Assembly: GCA_016709675.1 (NCBI GenBank)
Contig: JADJMH010000006.1
Location: 186,001 to 250,000, forward strand
DNA length: 64,000 bases
Direction: 5' to 3'
Source: Candidatus Accumulibacter proximus
GTDB lineage: Bacteria > Pseudomonadota > Gammaproteobacteria > Burkholderiales > Rhodocyclaceae
In this document: piece by piece, positions 1 to 8,166 of the stretch
How positions within the stretch are numbered: position 1 is the first letter of the stretch
How the letters are laid out: each line of letters opens with the position of its first letter
Program-made: the position numbers and the translations under genes
Notes under the pieces: model-generated
What the model saw: only the letters and a program-made list of their open reading frames with translations
Databases searched by the model: none
What the model was told of the DNA's origin: nothing

Positions 1-769
1 GGCAGCCTTTTTCGTGGCGGGCGAGGCTTTCAGCGACGTGTCGGGTGAGCGGGTGGAGGAAATAAGTAACCGGCAGACGCCCTAGCTTTTTTGCTTGCCC
101 GAGATAGTCCTCCAGATAAGCTTGATCATCGTCTCCCGTGACGACAACCGCGCCCCGGGCGCCAAAGGGCAGGATGTCCTGCACTATCGCTCCACCGTGT
201 CGGACAAGGGCATCACGGAGGGTCCAAAGCCACCAATCTGCCATTCTGTTCTGTGGGCGGTCAGCCTCGACTTGTTTCTCAAATAGGTAATTCGGACGCT
301 CGCCAGCGATGCCCCATTGCGGCTCCTGTGGGCGATTGGCTACAGCGGCCGGATCACCCTGCCGGATACGGACAAGGTCTCCCGCGAGATCGGTTCCTAT
401 TACTAGAACGCCACCCGATTCTTTGGGACACCATACCCACACCGGTTGGCCTTGTGAATCGACAACAACAGGCTGGAAGGCGTCCCCAAGAATTGGCTGC
501 GCTAAACTCATGCTGCGTAATCGGGCCCAAGTCTGACTGCCACCAGCAACCGCGTGGAATAGAGAACTATCGACTGGCGACACATCACCAGGACTCGTCG
601 TACCTCCCGCATACTCATGGACAAGTTGAATACGGATATTGCTGCCAGAACACCGAATCTCATTCGGCTGCTCGCTTCTACCGGCTGAGACCCCAAATAT
701 TCGCAGGTGGTGAAGAACAATTTCGACTGCCAAGCTCATCGTTAGACCTATATTCATTTCGGCAGACAT
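1..769 (-). CDS. Unrecognised polysaccharide-locus protein, C-terminus beyond left edge
   Basis: Reading the minus strand from about 769 gives a frame with no stop to the window edge, so the C-terminal end is missing. Candidate starts are ATG at 769, 757 and 739 (and GTG at 823); none has a convincing Shine-Dalgarno, so the start is uncertain. The translation has protein-like composition, with segments such as WVWCPKESGGVLVIGTDLAG and VVVTGDDDQAYLEDY followed by LPVTYFLHPLTRH. The last part resembles a polysaccharide-deacetylase-type fold (paired acidic residues, TYFLxPxTRH), but I cannot assign it firmly. It is co-oriented with the downstream end of the polysaccharide cluster, so a role in glycan synthesis or modification is inferred from position only. 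The plus-strand frames here look like shadows. Confidence 0.5.
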   Translation of the reverse strand, partial: MSAEMNIGLTMSLAVEIVLHHLRIFGVSAGRSEQPNEIRCSGSNIRIQLVHEYAGGTTSPGDVSPVDSSLFHAVAGGSQTWARLRSMSLAQPILGDAFQPVVVDSQGQPVWVWCPKESGGVLVIGTDLAGDLVRIRQGDPAAVANRPQEPQWGIAGERPNYLFEKQVEADRPQNRMADWWLWTLRDALVRHGGAIVQDILPFGARGAVVVTGDDDQAYLEDYLGQAKKLGRLPVTYFLHPLTRHVAESLARHEKGC

Positions 770-1062
770 GCAGACACCACAACATTCACGCGATAGCGGG
801 CGGGCGTAATTGCTGACAACCACTCCTGAACCGTTATAGAAACCTTGCGATTAATGAAGAACGACCATAAGTTTGGTATAACCCGGGGATGGAAAGGCGC
901 CAAGAATCTGTCCTGCATAGCGCTTTCGGATGCCGCGCCGTCCCATGGAACGGATCAAGGGGCGTTGATTTCGCAGGAAGCGCAATGCCTCAGGGAATGC
1001 CTGCACGTTCGCTCCCGGATGAAGCAGTGAGCAAAGCCCGCGCAACCCGGGAATTGCGTCAG
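770..1062 (-). other. Gap with possible remnant of an ABC-2 polysaccharide export permease
   Basis: No intact gene is seen between the end of asnB and the partial gene at the left edge. On the minus strand at about 988-893 a short stretch reads LRFLRNQRPLIRSMGRRG followed by IRKRYAGQILGAF. This resembles the N-terminal cytoplasmic helix of ABC-2 type polysaccharide permeases, where a basic helix is followed by RYxGSxLGxLW. It then runs into unrelated residues and a stop at 851. The similarity is short and could be chance; if real, it is a 5' fragment of a lost export permease. Confidence 0.22.
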
Positions 1063-2925
1063 TCACAAGTATGCCTCGCACCATTTCTCAAGGCTGAGAA
1101 GTGACCAGATCAGCAACCGCCGATTCTCGCGCCCTTCAAGGTGCTCATTGACCAGCGAATGCACGCTTCCCGCATCCAGGAAGTCGAAAATTCGGGCGTT
1201 CTTGTCATACAACTTGCGCCGTACATAGTCAATACTTTCCCCCTTGAACCAGCTTGCATCCGGAGCTGAAAATCCCTGCTTCTCGCGTTCTGTAATGACT
1301 TGGGGAATGTGCCGCTCCATGACCTTTCGCAATAGCAACTTGCCGTCCTTCGTTTTCTGAAAGTACTTGGCGGTTTTGCTCCCTGGCTCGTTTTCGTTCA
1401 GCTTGACGACTTCACCCAAGTTGCCCAGTTTCAGACGCGCCGGGAGGCGCATTGCAAAGTCTACGAGGTCGTTGTCAAGGAACGGTACGCGCGTTTCCAG
1501 GGAATGCGCCATACTCAGTTTGTCCTCGATGACGAGGAGTCCGTGGAGGAAGGTCTTCGCCTCCAGGTAGAGGGAATGATTGATGTAATCCTCTGGGCGC
1601 GTCAGTTGTTGCGCGTGCTGATGGAAGACCCCCCGGAAGATATCACGTGTCGAAACGCTACTCACCTGGTCCCAAATTGGCGCAAAGACTCGGTTGATGT
1701 CAGAGTTGGGTATCAGTCGCTGCCAGAAGCCATAGTATTTGTCGACATACTGCTCGAAGTCATCATTCACGACCGCCCTGTAATAGCGCCAGGGATAACC
1801 GCCGAACAGTTCGTCGCCCCCCGCGCCAGAGAGCACCACCTTGACGAACTTGCTGGCCAACTGCGCTGCGTAAAAATTAGGGTAACTCTGCCCTACCCGT
1901 GGCTCTTCGATATGCCATGCCAGCTTTGGCATGATGCGCTCCATATCGCCGGCCTTGAGCACCATTTCGTAATGCTCCGTCCTGAAGACGTAGGACATGT
2001 ATTCTGCGGTCGACCGCTCATCGAAGCCCAATTCGACACCCGACGCCGAATGCAGATCAAAGCCGCAGGTAAATGATTTGATATAGGGGAGTTGCCTGGC
2101 GGCAACGGCCGTCACCGAACCACTGTCCATCCCGCCGCTCAGATAAGCGCCGACGTCGACGTCGCTGACCAACTGCCGTGAAACAGCCTGGACAAACAAG
2201 CGGTCGAGTTCCTCGATGTACTCGCGTTCGTCGACGGGTCCTTCAGGTTCGACAAAGCTGTAGTCCCAGTACGCTCATGGCGAATGCCCTTGATGAATCT
2301 CGAGGTAGGATCCTGAAGGCAGCAGCCTGACATCTTCAAAAAGCGTTTGATCGGTGAAGAAATTCTGGAAAGTCATGTATTCCAGCAGCCCGGCCTTGTT
2401 CATTCGCACGCGGCACTCGCCGCTCGCCAAAATCGCCTTGACCTCTGACCCGAAAACAACGCTGGTACCGATACACACGTAATAGAGGGGCTTGATTCCG
2501 TAACGGTCGCGTGCGAGTAGGAGTTTGCGTTCGCGCTTGTCCCAGAGCGCGAGCGCGAACATGCCGTTGAAACGGAGAAGCGCCTTGCTACCCCATGCGA
2601 CGAGGGCCTTGAGAACCACTTCTGAATCGGTCCGTGAGTGGAAGCGATGACCCACCGCCTCCAGCTCGACGCGCAGTTCGTTGAAGTTGTACACCTCGCC
2701 GTTGTAGGCGATGACGTACCGTCCGTCCTCGCTCGCCATGGGCTGATGTCCTGCTGATGAAAGATCGATGATTGACAAACGCCGGTGACCAAGCCCGAGC
2801 CCACCGTCGACAAAATGCCCTTCACCGTCGGGGCCGCGATGGGCGATGGCATCCGTCATCTTCTTGAGGATGACGGACGACACCGGCGCGCCGTCGGTAT
2901 GGAACAATCCGGCAATACCGCACAT
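1063..2925 (-). pseudogene. asnB: Asparagine synthetase (glutamine-hydrolysing), interrupted by one in-frame TGA
   Basis: The frame encodes a 620-residue class II amidotransferase/asparagine synthetase, a usual length for polysaccharide-locus AsnB proteins. The N-terminus MCGIAGLF supplies the nucleophile Cys2. The glutaminase domain shows AHRGPDGEG, RRLSIIDLS and YNGEVYNF; the synthetase domain shows the ATP-binding signature YLSGGMDSG and ETRVPFLDNDLVDFA. The two listed halves (2275-2925 and 1063-2199) are in the same frame, separated only by TGA at 2277-2275 (codon 217) and the intact linker AYWDYSFVEPEGP that homologues carry. A CGA (Arg) to TGA change would explain it. Such enzymes amidate sugar acids or make Asn; here glycan modification is inferred. 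Either a nonsense mutation or a sequencing error; no extra frameshift is present. Confidence 0.85.
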
Positions 2926-2953
2926 AGAACTTCCCTCCCGAGAAAATGGGCTA

Positions 2954-3931
2954 TTAGACCGGCGGATTATCCTTGCGCCAATCGATCAGGCGGAGCAAGC
3001 CATCGCGCAGCGAGTAGGTATACTTGAAGCCAAGATCCTGTTCCGACTTTATTGGACAGCCGATGCGGTTCTGAACCAGGCGGCGCGCATCGTCAGCGCT
3101 GTAAGGCTTGTAGGTGACCTTCAGGTCCGACTTCTTGAGTTCGAGAATGAGGTCACACAATTCCTTGATGCTGGTCTGAATACCCGAACCAACATTATAA
3201 TTCTCGTCGGTGGCTTCAGACTGAAGAGCGGCAACGTTGCATCGGGCGACGTCCTCGACGTAGATGAAGTCATAAGCCTGCGACCCGTCTCCGTTGATGA
3301 TTGGCGGCTCGTTCGCGTCGATCTTGTTGAGCATGATGGGAATCACGCCGGTGTACGCCGCGGTTTGGTCCTGGTGCGGCCCATAAACGTTCATGTAGCG
3401 CAGACCAACGTAGTTCAGGCCATAGCGATCATAGAAGGCGCGACACATCGCTTCGCAAGCGATTTTGCTGGCGCCGTAAAAATTGCGGTTCATGAATGGG
3501 TGATTTTCGGTCATCGGCACTTCGACTGCATCACCGTAAACCGATGCAGAAGAGGAATAGACCAGTTTCTTGACCTTGTTGCGGACGCACGCTTCCAGTA
3601 CGTTGAAGGTGCCTTCGATGTTGACATGGAAGGCAGTGCGCGGGAAATCCTTGCAGTGCAGCAACCACATGGCGGCGAGATGAATGACGTAATCGCAGCC
3701 GCTGATCGCGGCATCGAGCAGGTCCGTCTCGCGAATATCGCTGCCATTCTGGAACAACACGCAACGGGGATCACCCATGTAGGGATCGAGGTAACTGCGC
3801 TTGCCGCGGGCAAAATTGTCGTAGACGATTACTTGCCCGACATCCGTCTTGAGCAGCTCGCCGACCACGTGACTGCCGATAAATCCAGCACCCCCGATTA
3901 CCAGCACTCTTGCGTTAGTAAGTGAGTTCAT
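2954..3931 (-). CDS. NAD-dependent sugar-nucleotide epimerase/dehydratase (SDR family)
   Basis: A 325-residue extended short-chain dehydrogenase. The N-terminal Rossmann motif VLVIGGAGFIGSHVV (GxxGxxG) binds NAD; the catalytic pair is seen as Ser in SSASVYGDA and YxxxK in FYGASKIACEAM. This is the fold of UDP-glucose 4-epimerase and related dehydratases or decarboxylases acting on UDP- or GDP-sugars in the cytoplasm. The exact substrate cannot be read from the sequence. It starts 18 bases after the stop of the LhgO-like gene and is followed 28 bases later by asnB, so it is probably co-transcribed with the cluster. ATG start and length both fit the family. Confidence 0.88.
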   Translation of the reverse strand: MNSLTNARVLVIGGAGFIGSHVVGELLKTDVGQVIVYDNFARGKRSYLDPYMGDPRCVLFQNGSDIRETDLLDAAISGCDYVIHLAAMWLLHCKDFPRTAFHVNIEGTFNVLEACVRNKVKKLVYSSSASVYGDAVEVPMTENHPFMNRNFYGASKIACEAMCRAFYDRYGLNYVGLRYMNVYGPHQDQTAAYTGVIPIMLNKIDANEPPIINGDGSQAYDFIYVEDVARCNVAALQSEATDENYNVGSGIQTSIKELCDLILELKKSDLKVTYKPYSADDARRLVQNRIGCPIKSEQDLGFKYTYSLRDGLLRLIDWRKDNPPV

Positions 3932-3949
3932 GGTTTTCTCCCAAATAGA

Positions 3950-5059
3950 TCAATCAATGCCCATTCTTGATATAACTTCGTCGGCGATAGCGAGACAAGA
4001 AGTCAAACCTGGGGACTCTATCCCGAAGAGATTGACCAAGCCGCCAATGCCATGATTTTCCGAAGACTGAATCACAAAATCATCTGCAAACTTCGCTGGC
4101 GTGCCCAGTTTTGGCCTGACGCCTGCATATCCAGGCTGCAGCCTGGACTTGTCGCAACGAGGCCAGTACGTCTTGATGGCCTGAAGAAATCTTTCGGTCT
4201 TTCCCGAGTCAACCGTGTAGTCTGGCGTCTCTATCCATTCCACGTCCGGCCCGAAGCGGGCTTGTCCCTGCAGGTCAAGGGTCAAATGCACGCCCAATCC
4301 GCCCGATTCGGGAACCGGATAAATCAACCGCTGGAATGGGCTCTTTCCGCTCAACGTGAAATAACTTCCTTTGGCAAAACAGCGGCGAGGAATGAGATGA
4401 TTCGGAACCCCAGCGATCCGCTCGGCGACCATGGGTGCATCCAGGCCAGCGGCGTTGATGATGAATCTTGCACTGATAGTAGAAGATTCATCCCCATGAA
4501 CGTTTAAGGCAATTGCATTGTCTCCGACTTCTCCCGACTCTACCGAAGAACATAGCGCCAGGACACCTCCAGCATTCTCGAAATCACCGAGGAACGCCGT
4601 CATCAACCCATGGCTGTCGATGATGCCGGTGCTGGGCGAGGAAAGCGCGGCCACGCAGCGCAACTCCGGCTCAAGGCTTGCCGCGTAATCGCCATCGATC
4701 ATCGACACCTCGTCGCAACCGTTTGCCTTTGCCCGCGAAGCAATTTGTTCGAGGGCCACCAATTGTCCTGTCGAACTTGCAACCACCCATTTCCCGACAC
4801 GTCGATGGTTGACATGCCTGCTCTTGCAGTAGTCGTAAAGCCGCTCCCGCCCCATTCTGCATAGCTTTGCCTTGAGCGAACCGGGACGGTAATATAGGCC
4901 TGCGTGAATAACTTCGCTGTTTCGCGAACTGATCCCCTGACCAAAATGGCGCTCCCGTTCGAGCAACACGGTTTCCAAGCCAGCCATGGTTAACCGCCGT
5001 GCGCAAGCCAAACCCACCACGCCGGCACCAATGACCACCGCGTCAACCGAAAAGCTCAA
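3950..5059 (-). CDS. FAD-dependent oxidoreductase, L-2-hydroxyglutarate oxidase (LhgO)-like
   Basis: A 369-residue DAO-superfamily flavoprotein. The N-terminal dinucleotide-binding motif is AVVIGAGVVGLACARRL, followed by an acidic residue at the end of strand 2 (LLERE) and the family motif SSRNSEVIHAGLYY. The C-terminus carries LFGIESPGLTSCLAIADEV, typical of LhgO and related dehydrogenases. LhgO enzymes oxidise L-2-hydroxyglutarate to 2-oxoglutarate. Here the gene sits in a sugar-acid cluster and its ATG overlaps the stop of the 2-epimerase gene (ATGA at 5059-5056), so it may instead recycle a 2-hydroxyacid or 2-oxoacid used by the 3-dehydrogenase/aminotransferase pair. WbpB-type enzymes are known to re-oxidise NADH with 2-oxoglutarate, yielding 2-hydroxyglutarate, so this link is reasonable inference. 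Confidence 0.82.
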   Translation of the reverse strand: MSFSVDAVVIGAGVVGLACARRLTMAGLETVLLERERHFGQGISSRNSEVIHAGLYYRPGSLKAKLCRMGRERLYDYCKSRHVNHRRVGKWVVASSTGQLVALEQIASRAKANGCDEVSMIDGDYAASLEPELRCVAALSSPSTGIIDSHGLMTAFLGDFENAGGVLALCSSVESGEVGDNAIALNVHGDESSTISARFIINAAGLDAPMVAERIAGVPNHLIPRRCFAKGSYFTLSGKSPFQRLIYPVPESGGLGVHLTLDLQGQARFGPDVEWIETPDYTVDSGKTERFLQAIKTYWPRCDKSRLQPGYAGVRPKLGTPAKFADDFVIQSSENHGIGGLVNLFGIESPGLTSCLAIADEVISRMGID

Positions 5060-6152
5060 GGCGCGACTCCAAGGATGCGCTCTGCAATCATCTTGGCAGC
5101 ATGGCCGTCACCGTACAAATCTGGCTGACCGCGAAACTGGAATTGATCGCCCTGAATGGCGCTGAACACATCGACAATTCTGGCCTTTTTTGCTCCAACC
5201 AAGAAATTTGCCCCTGCCTCAACCGTTTCCACCCACTCCGTTTCATCCCGCATGGTGATGCATGGCACGCGATAGAAGAAGGCTTCCTTCTGCACACCGC
5301 CGGAGTCGGTCAGGATGACCCTGGCTGCCTGCTCCAGCGCGACCATATCCAGGAAGGGGATGGGGTCGACCACCTTGACGCTGCCGAGGTTTTTGTCCAA
5401 GCCAGTTTCGCCAAGCAGTCTGCGGGTACGCGGATGGATCGGGAGAACGACGGGCAGGCTCGCGGATATTTCAGCCAGGGCTTTGACGATTTCCTCGAGG
5501 CGATCCGGGTCATCGGTATTCTCGGCGCGGTGGCAGGTCGCCAGCGCGAATGCCCCTTCAGCAAGGCCCAGCGATGCTAGGGCCGTGCTGTGCTTCCTGG
5601 CGCGTTCGCGATAAAACAAGGCGACGTCGAACATCACGTCACCGACGTTTTCGACACCCGCAGAAACTCCCTCTTTCGCCAGATTGGCTACGGCCGTAGA
5701 GGTCGGGCAGAACAGCAGCGTCGAGAGGCGGTCGGCAACGATCCGGTTAATCTCTTCCGGCATGCGCATGTTGAAGGAACGAAGCCCGGCTTCTACGTGT
5801 GCGACGGGGATGTGCAGCTTAGCTGCGGCCAGCGCACCCGCCAATGTCGAATTGGTATCACCGTAGATCAACACCCAGTCCGGCTTTTCTTCCAGAAGAA
5901 CTTTCTCCACCGCCTCCAGCATGCGTCCCGTCATCGCGCCGTGCTGTCCGCCAGATATCTCCAGGTTGTATTTCGGGTGGGGATGTCCAGTTCTTCGAAG
6001 AAGACCTTGGACATGTTTTCATCGTAATGCTGGCCGGTATGAACCAGGATTTCAGTAACCCGGTCGGCGAATTCGTTGCGGATGACCCGGGAAACGGCGG
6101 CCGCCTTGATGAACTGGGGCCGGGCGCCAACGATGGTGACGATCTTGATCAC
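5056..6152 (-). pseudogene. wbpI: UDP-GlcNAc-type 2-epimerase (WbpI/WecB family), one-base frameshift
   Basis: The N-terminal 58 residues (GTG start at 6152, overlapping the upstream stop as GTGA) read IVTIVGARPQFIKAAAVSR and VHTGQHYDENMS. The remaining about 300 residues lie in another frame from 5976 down and include WVLIYGDTNSTLAGALAAAK, HVEAGLRSFNMRMPEEINR, LTDSGGVQKEAFF and PCITMRDETEWVETVEAG. The match to UDP-N-acetylglucosamine 2-epimerases is complete if one C is restored in the CCC run at 5977-5975, giving IPTPKYNLEISGGQHG. Neighbours wbpB, wbpD and wbpE make UDP-GlcNAc3NAcA 2-epimerase (WbpI) more likely than plain WecB. The symbol is therefore inferred from context. A homopolymer sequencing error is as likely as a real mutation. 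Confidence 0.8.
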
Positions 6153-7705
6153 TTGCTTAGTGCCTCGATCACCAGCTTGACGATCTGGTCCTGCTCCCGC
6201 TGCGAAAGGTCCGCGCTCATTGGCAGGCTCATGACCCGGCCGGCCATGGCATCCGACGACGGGACATTCCCGCTGATCCTGCTCAGAGCCTCGTACGCCG
6301 ACTGGCGATTCAGCGGAATGGGGTAGTGTACGGCAGTGGGCACCCCTGCCGCCTTCAGTTTTTCCTGCACCTGCTCCCGGTTGTCGACGAAAACCGTGTA
6401 CTGCGCGAAGACACTGGTCCGGTCAGGACGCTGGATGACCTTCGACACCTTGCTGGCAAACAGTTCGTTATAGCGTGCACCGATTCTAAGACGCTGTTCG
6501 ACTTCCCACTTGAAGCGCTCGAGCTTGCCCAGTACCACGGCACACTGCAGGGTGTCCATCCGGCCACCGACGCCGATACGGGTATGCACGTAGCGCTTTT
6601 CCTGGCCATGCACCCGGATCTCGCGCATGGCCTTGGCCAACTTGTCGTCGCTGGTGAAGATCGCACCGCCATCGCCGTAGCAGCCGAGCGGCTTGCTTGG
6701 GAAGAAGCTGGTACAGCCAATTGTCGATAGATTGCAGCTCTTCCGGCCCTTGTACTCTGCACCAAAGCTCTGGGCGGCATCCTCGATGACCGTCAGGCCG
6801 TGCTTCGCGGCAATGGCATTGATTTCGTCCATGTCCGCTGGTTGACCGTAGAGGCTGACCGGCATGATGGCGCGGGTCCTGGGGGTGATCGCGACTTCAA
6901 TCTTGCTGGCGTCGATGTTGCAGGTATCCGCTTCGATATCGACGAAAACTGGTGTGGCGCGGAGCAAGGCGATGACTTCGGCGGTGGCAACGAAGGTAAA
7001 CGGGGTGGTGATGATCTCGTCACCCGGCTTGACGTCGAGGGCCATCAGGGAAATCAGGAGCGCTTCGGTACCGGAGGCGACGGTAATGCAGTGTTTCGCC
7101 CCCGTGTATTCGGCCAGCTTGCCTTCCAGTTCAGCCACTTCGGGGCCCATGATGTACTGGCCGTGGTGGAGCACGCGATGGACGTTGCGCTCCAGTTGCG
7201 GGCGCAGATTGTCTTGCTGTCCGGCCAGATCGATAAAGCTTAGGGGTTTCGCCTGCTGTGGAGCCTGGAGGTATTGCTGCGGAGTGATGGTGTGCTGCGG
7301 GTAGCGTTCGCACAGCTTGTCATCACGTGTCAGAAGCTTGATGCTGTCCGCCGTAAACCGGGAAAGCGCACGGACAAGTTGCTCGTCTTCAGGATCCTGA
7401 CTGTCAAACACATTGCCTTCTCCCGCTAAAGAGGCAAGCCAGTGTTTATCCTGCGCGAATACTTTCAACGCGCGCCGGGCGAGAGCGGCGCAGTGGCGCT
7501 TGTCTATCTGCGTATTTTGAGCTTCCGCTTTGCGCATTACCTCTCGTACCATGTTGAATTCCATGGTTTGCACGCTGCCTGCATAGAGCCAAAGTTTTGC
7601 GCCTTGATCTTTGCAATGTTGCAGGGCTGCCGCCGAGATTGGCGCAAAGGGCATGCGATTAGCGCATACGTCAAGCACGATATTGACATCGATGAGTAAG
7701 TCCAT
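6149..7705 (-). CDS. wbpE: PIN-domain toxin fused in frame to a DegT/DnrJ/EryC1/StrS sugar aminotransferase (WbpE-like)
   Basis: One uninterrupted 518-codon frame joins two domains. Residues 1 to about 140 are a PIN_3-type ribonuclease domain: MDLLIDVNIVLDV with the first acidic residue, an EF..REV segment, and a late FTADSIKLLTRDDKL. Residues from about 156 are a full-length PLP-dependent aminotransferase: FIDLAGQQDNLRPQ, GQYIMGPEV, VASGTEALL, VIEDAAQSFGA, and the PLP lysine in FFPSKPLGCYGDGG (about residue 338). WbpE-type enzymes aminate the 3-keto group of UDP-GlcNAcA using glutamate. I start at ATG 7705, four bases after the antitoxin stop, as in TA operons; an upstream ATG at 7756 lies inside the antitoxin. 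No stop or start codon remains at the junction (QYLQAPQQAKPLSFIDL). Whether the product works as both nuclease and aminotransferase is unknown. Confidence 0.85.
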   Translation of the reverse strand: MDLLIDVNIVLDVCANRMPFAPISAAALQHCKDQGAKLWLYAGSVQTMEFNMVREVMRKAEAQNTQIDKRHCAALARRALKVFAQDKHWLASLAGEGNVFDSQDPEDEQLVRALSRFTADSIKLLTRDDKLCERYPQHTITPQQYLQAPQQAKPLSFIDLAGQQDNLRPQLERNVHRVLHHGQYIMGPEVAELEGKLAEYTGAKHCITVASGTEALLISLMALDVKPGDEIITTPFTFVATAEVIALLRATPVFVDIEADTCNIDASKIEVAITPRTRAIMPVSLYGQPADMDEINAIAAKHGLTVIEDAAQSFGAEYKGRKSCNLSTIGCTSFFPSKPLGCYGDGGAIFTSDDKLAKAMREIRVHGQEKRYVHTRIGVGGRMDTLQCAVVLGKLERFKWEVEQRLRIGARYNELFASKVSKVIQRPDRTSVFAQYTVFVDNREQVQEKLKAAGVPTAVHYPIPLNRQSAYEALSRISGNVPSSDAMAGRVMSLPMSADLSQREQDQIVKLVIEALSK

Positions 7706-7709
7706 GGCT

Positions 7710-8018
7710 TTAAACCGGGCGACCCTGTTCTTTGCGAATTTGTGCCCGAAGGTCAATGGCCTCCAGGCGCTCTTGGTACTCTGCGCCTAATTCCGGCAAA
7801 TCTGCATCGGGTGGCAACGGCGCATTGAGAATGGATTTGTACTGTTCAAGCATGGCCTGGCCCCGCGAGATGGTTTCCGTGGGCAAATTGTATTGAGGTA
7901 TTTGCGTATCTATTTCATCATCCGGCACATCGACGATCACGCGAACATAGTCATGCTTGAGGCGTAACGGTTGCGTGAATTCAATGCGACCGTGGCTATA
8001 GATGGCTTCAATTTGCAT
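7710..8018 (-). CDS. Antitoxin of a PIN-domain toxin-antitoxin pair
   Basis: A 102-residue protein beginning MQIEAIYSHGRIEFTQPLRL, an AbrB/DUF104-like short beta-rich start, then an acidic stretch (VPDDEIDTQ) and a charged C-terminal tail (ERLEAIDLRAQIRKEQ). Its stop codon lies four bases before the ATG of the PIN domain, the usual antitoxin-toxin spacing. A purine-rich AAAGGA lies just upstream of the ATG. The 148-base gap to the GlpD-like gene presumably holds its own promoter. The family is inferred from length, composition and position; I do not recognise a specific named antitoxin. It and the PIN domain look like a module inserted in an otherwise tightly coupled sugar operon. Confidence 0.72.
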   Translation of the reverse strand: MQIEAIYSHGRIEFTQPLRLKHDYVRVIVDVPDDEIDTQIPQYNLPTETISRGQAMLEQYKSILNAPLPPDADLPELGAEYQERLEAIDLRAQIRKEQGRPV

Positions 8019-8166
8019 GATCCGTCCTTTGCATGAAGAGGGTGCTATCTTGACTGCATTGCTTACGCCATTAGCGAGGCTGGCCCTTACCTCGCAAGGC
8101 CTCCGAGTCCCAAGGCGATGTTTAGCCAGCCTTTCAGGTCGATTAACGGGATTTCCATGGCTTCTC

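Noticed and set aside
253..816. Plus-strand open frame of 187 codons
   Set aside because: It is antisense to a longer, better composed minus-strand frame that runs to the left edge.
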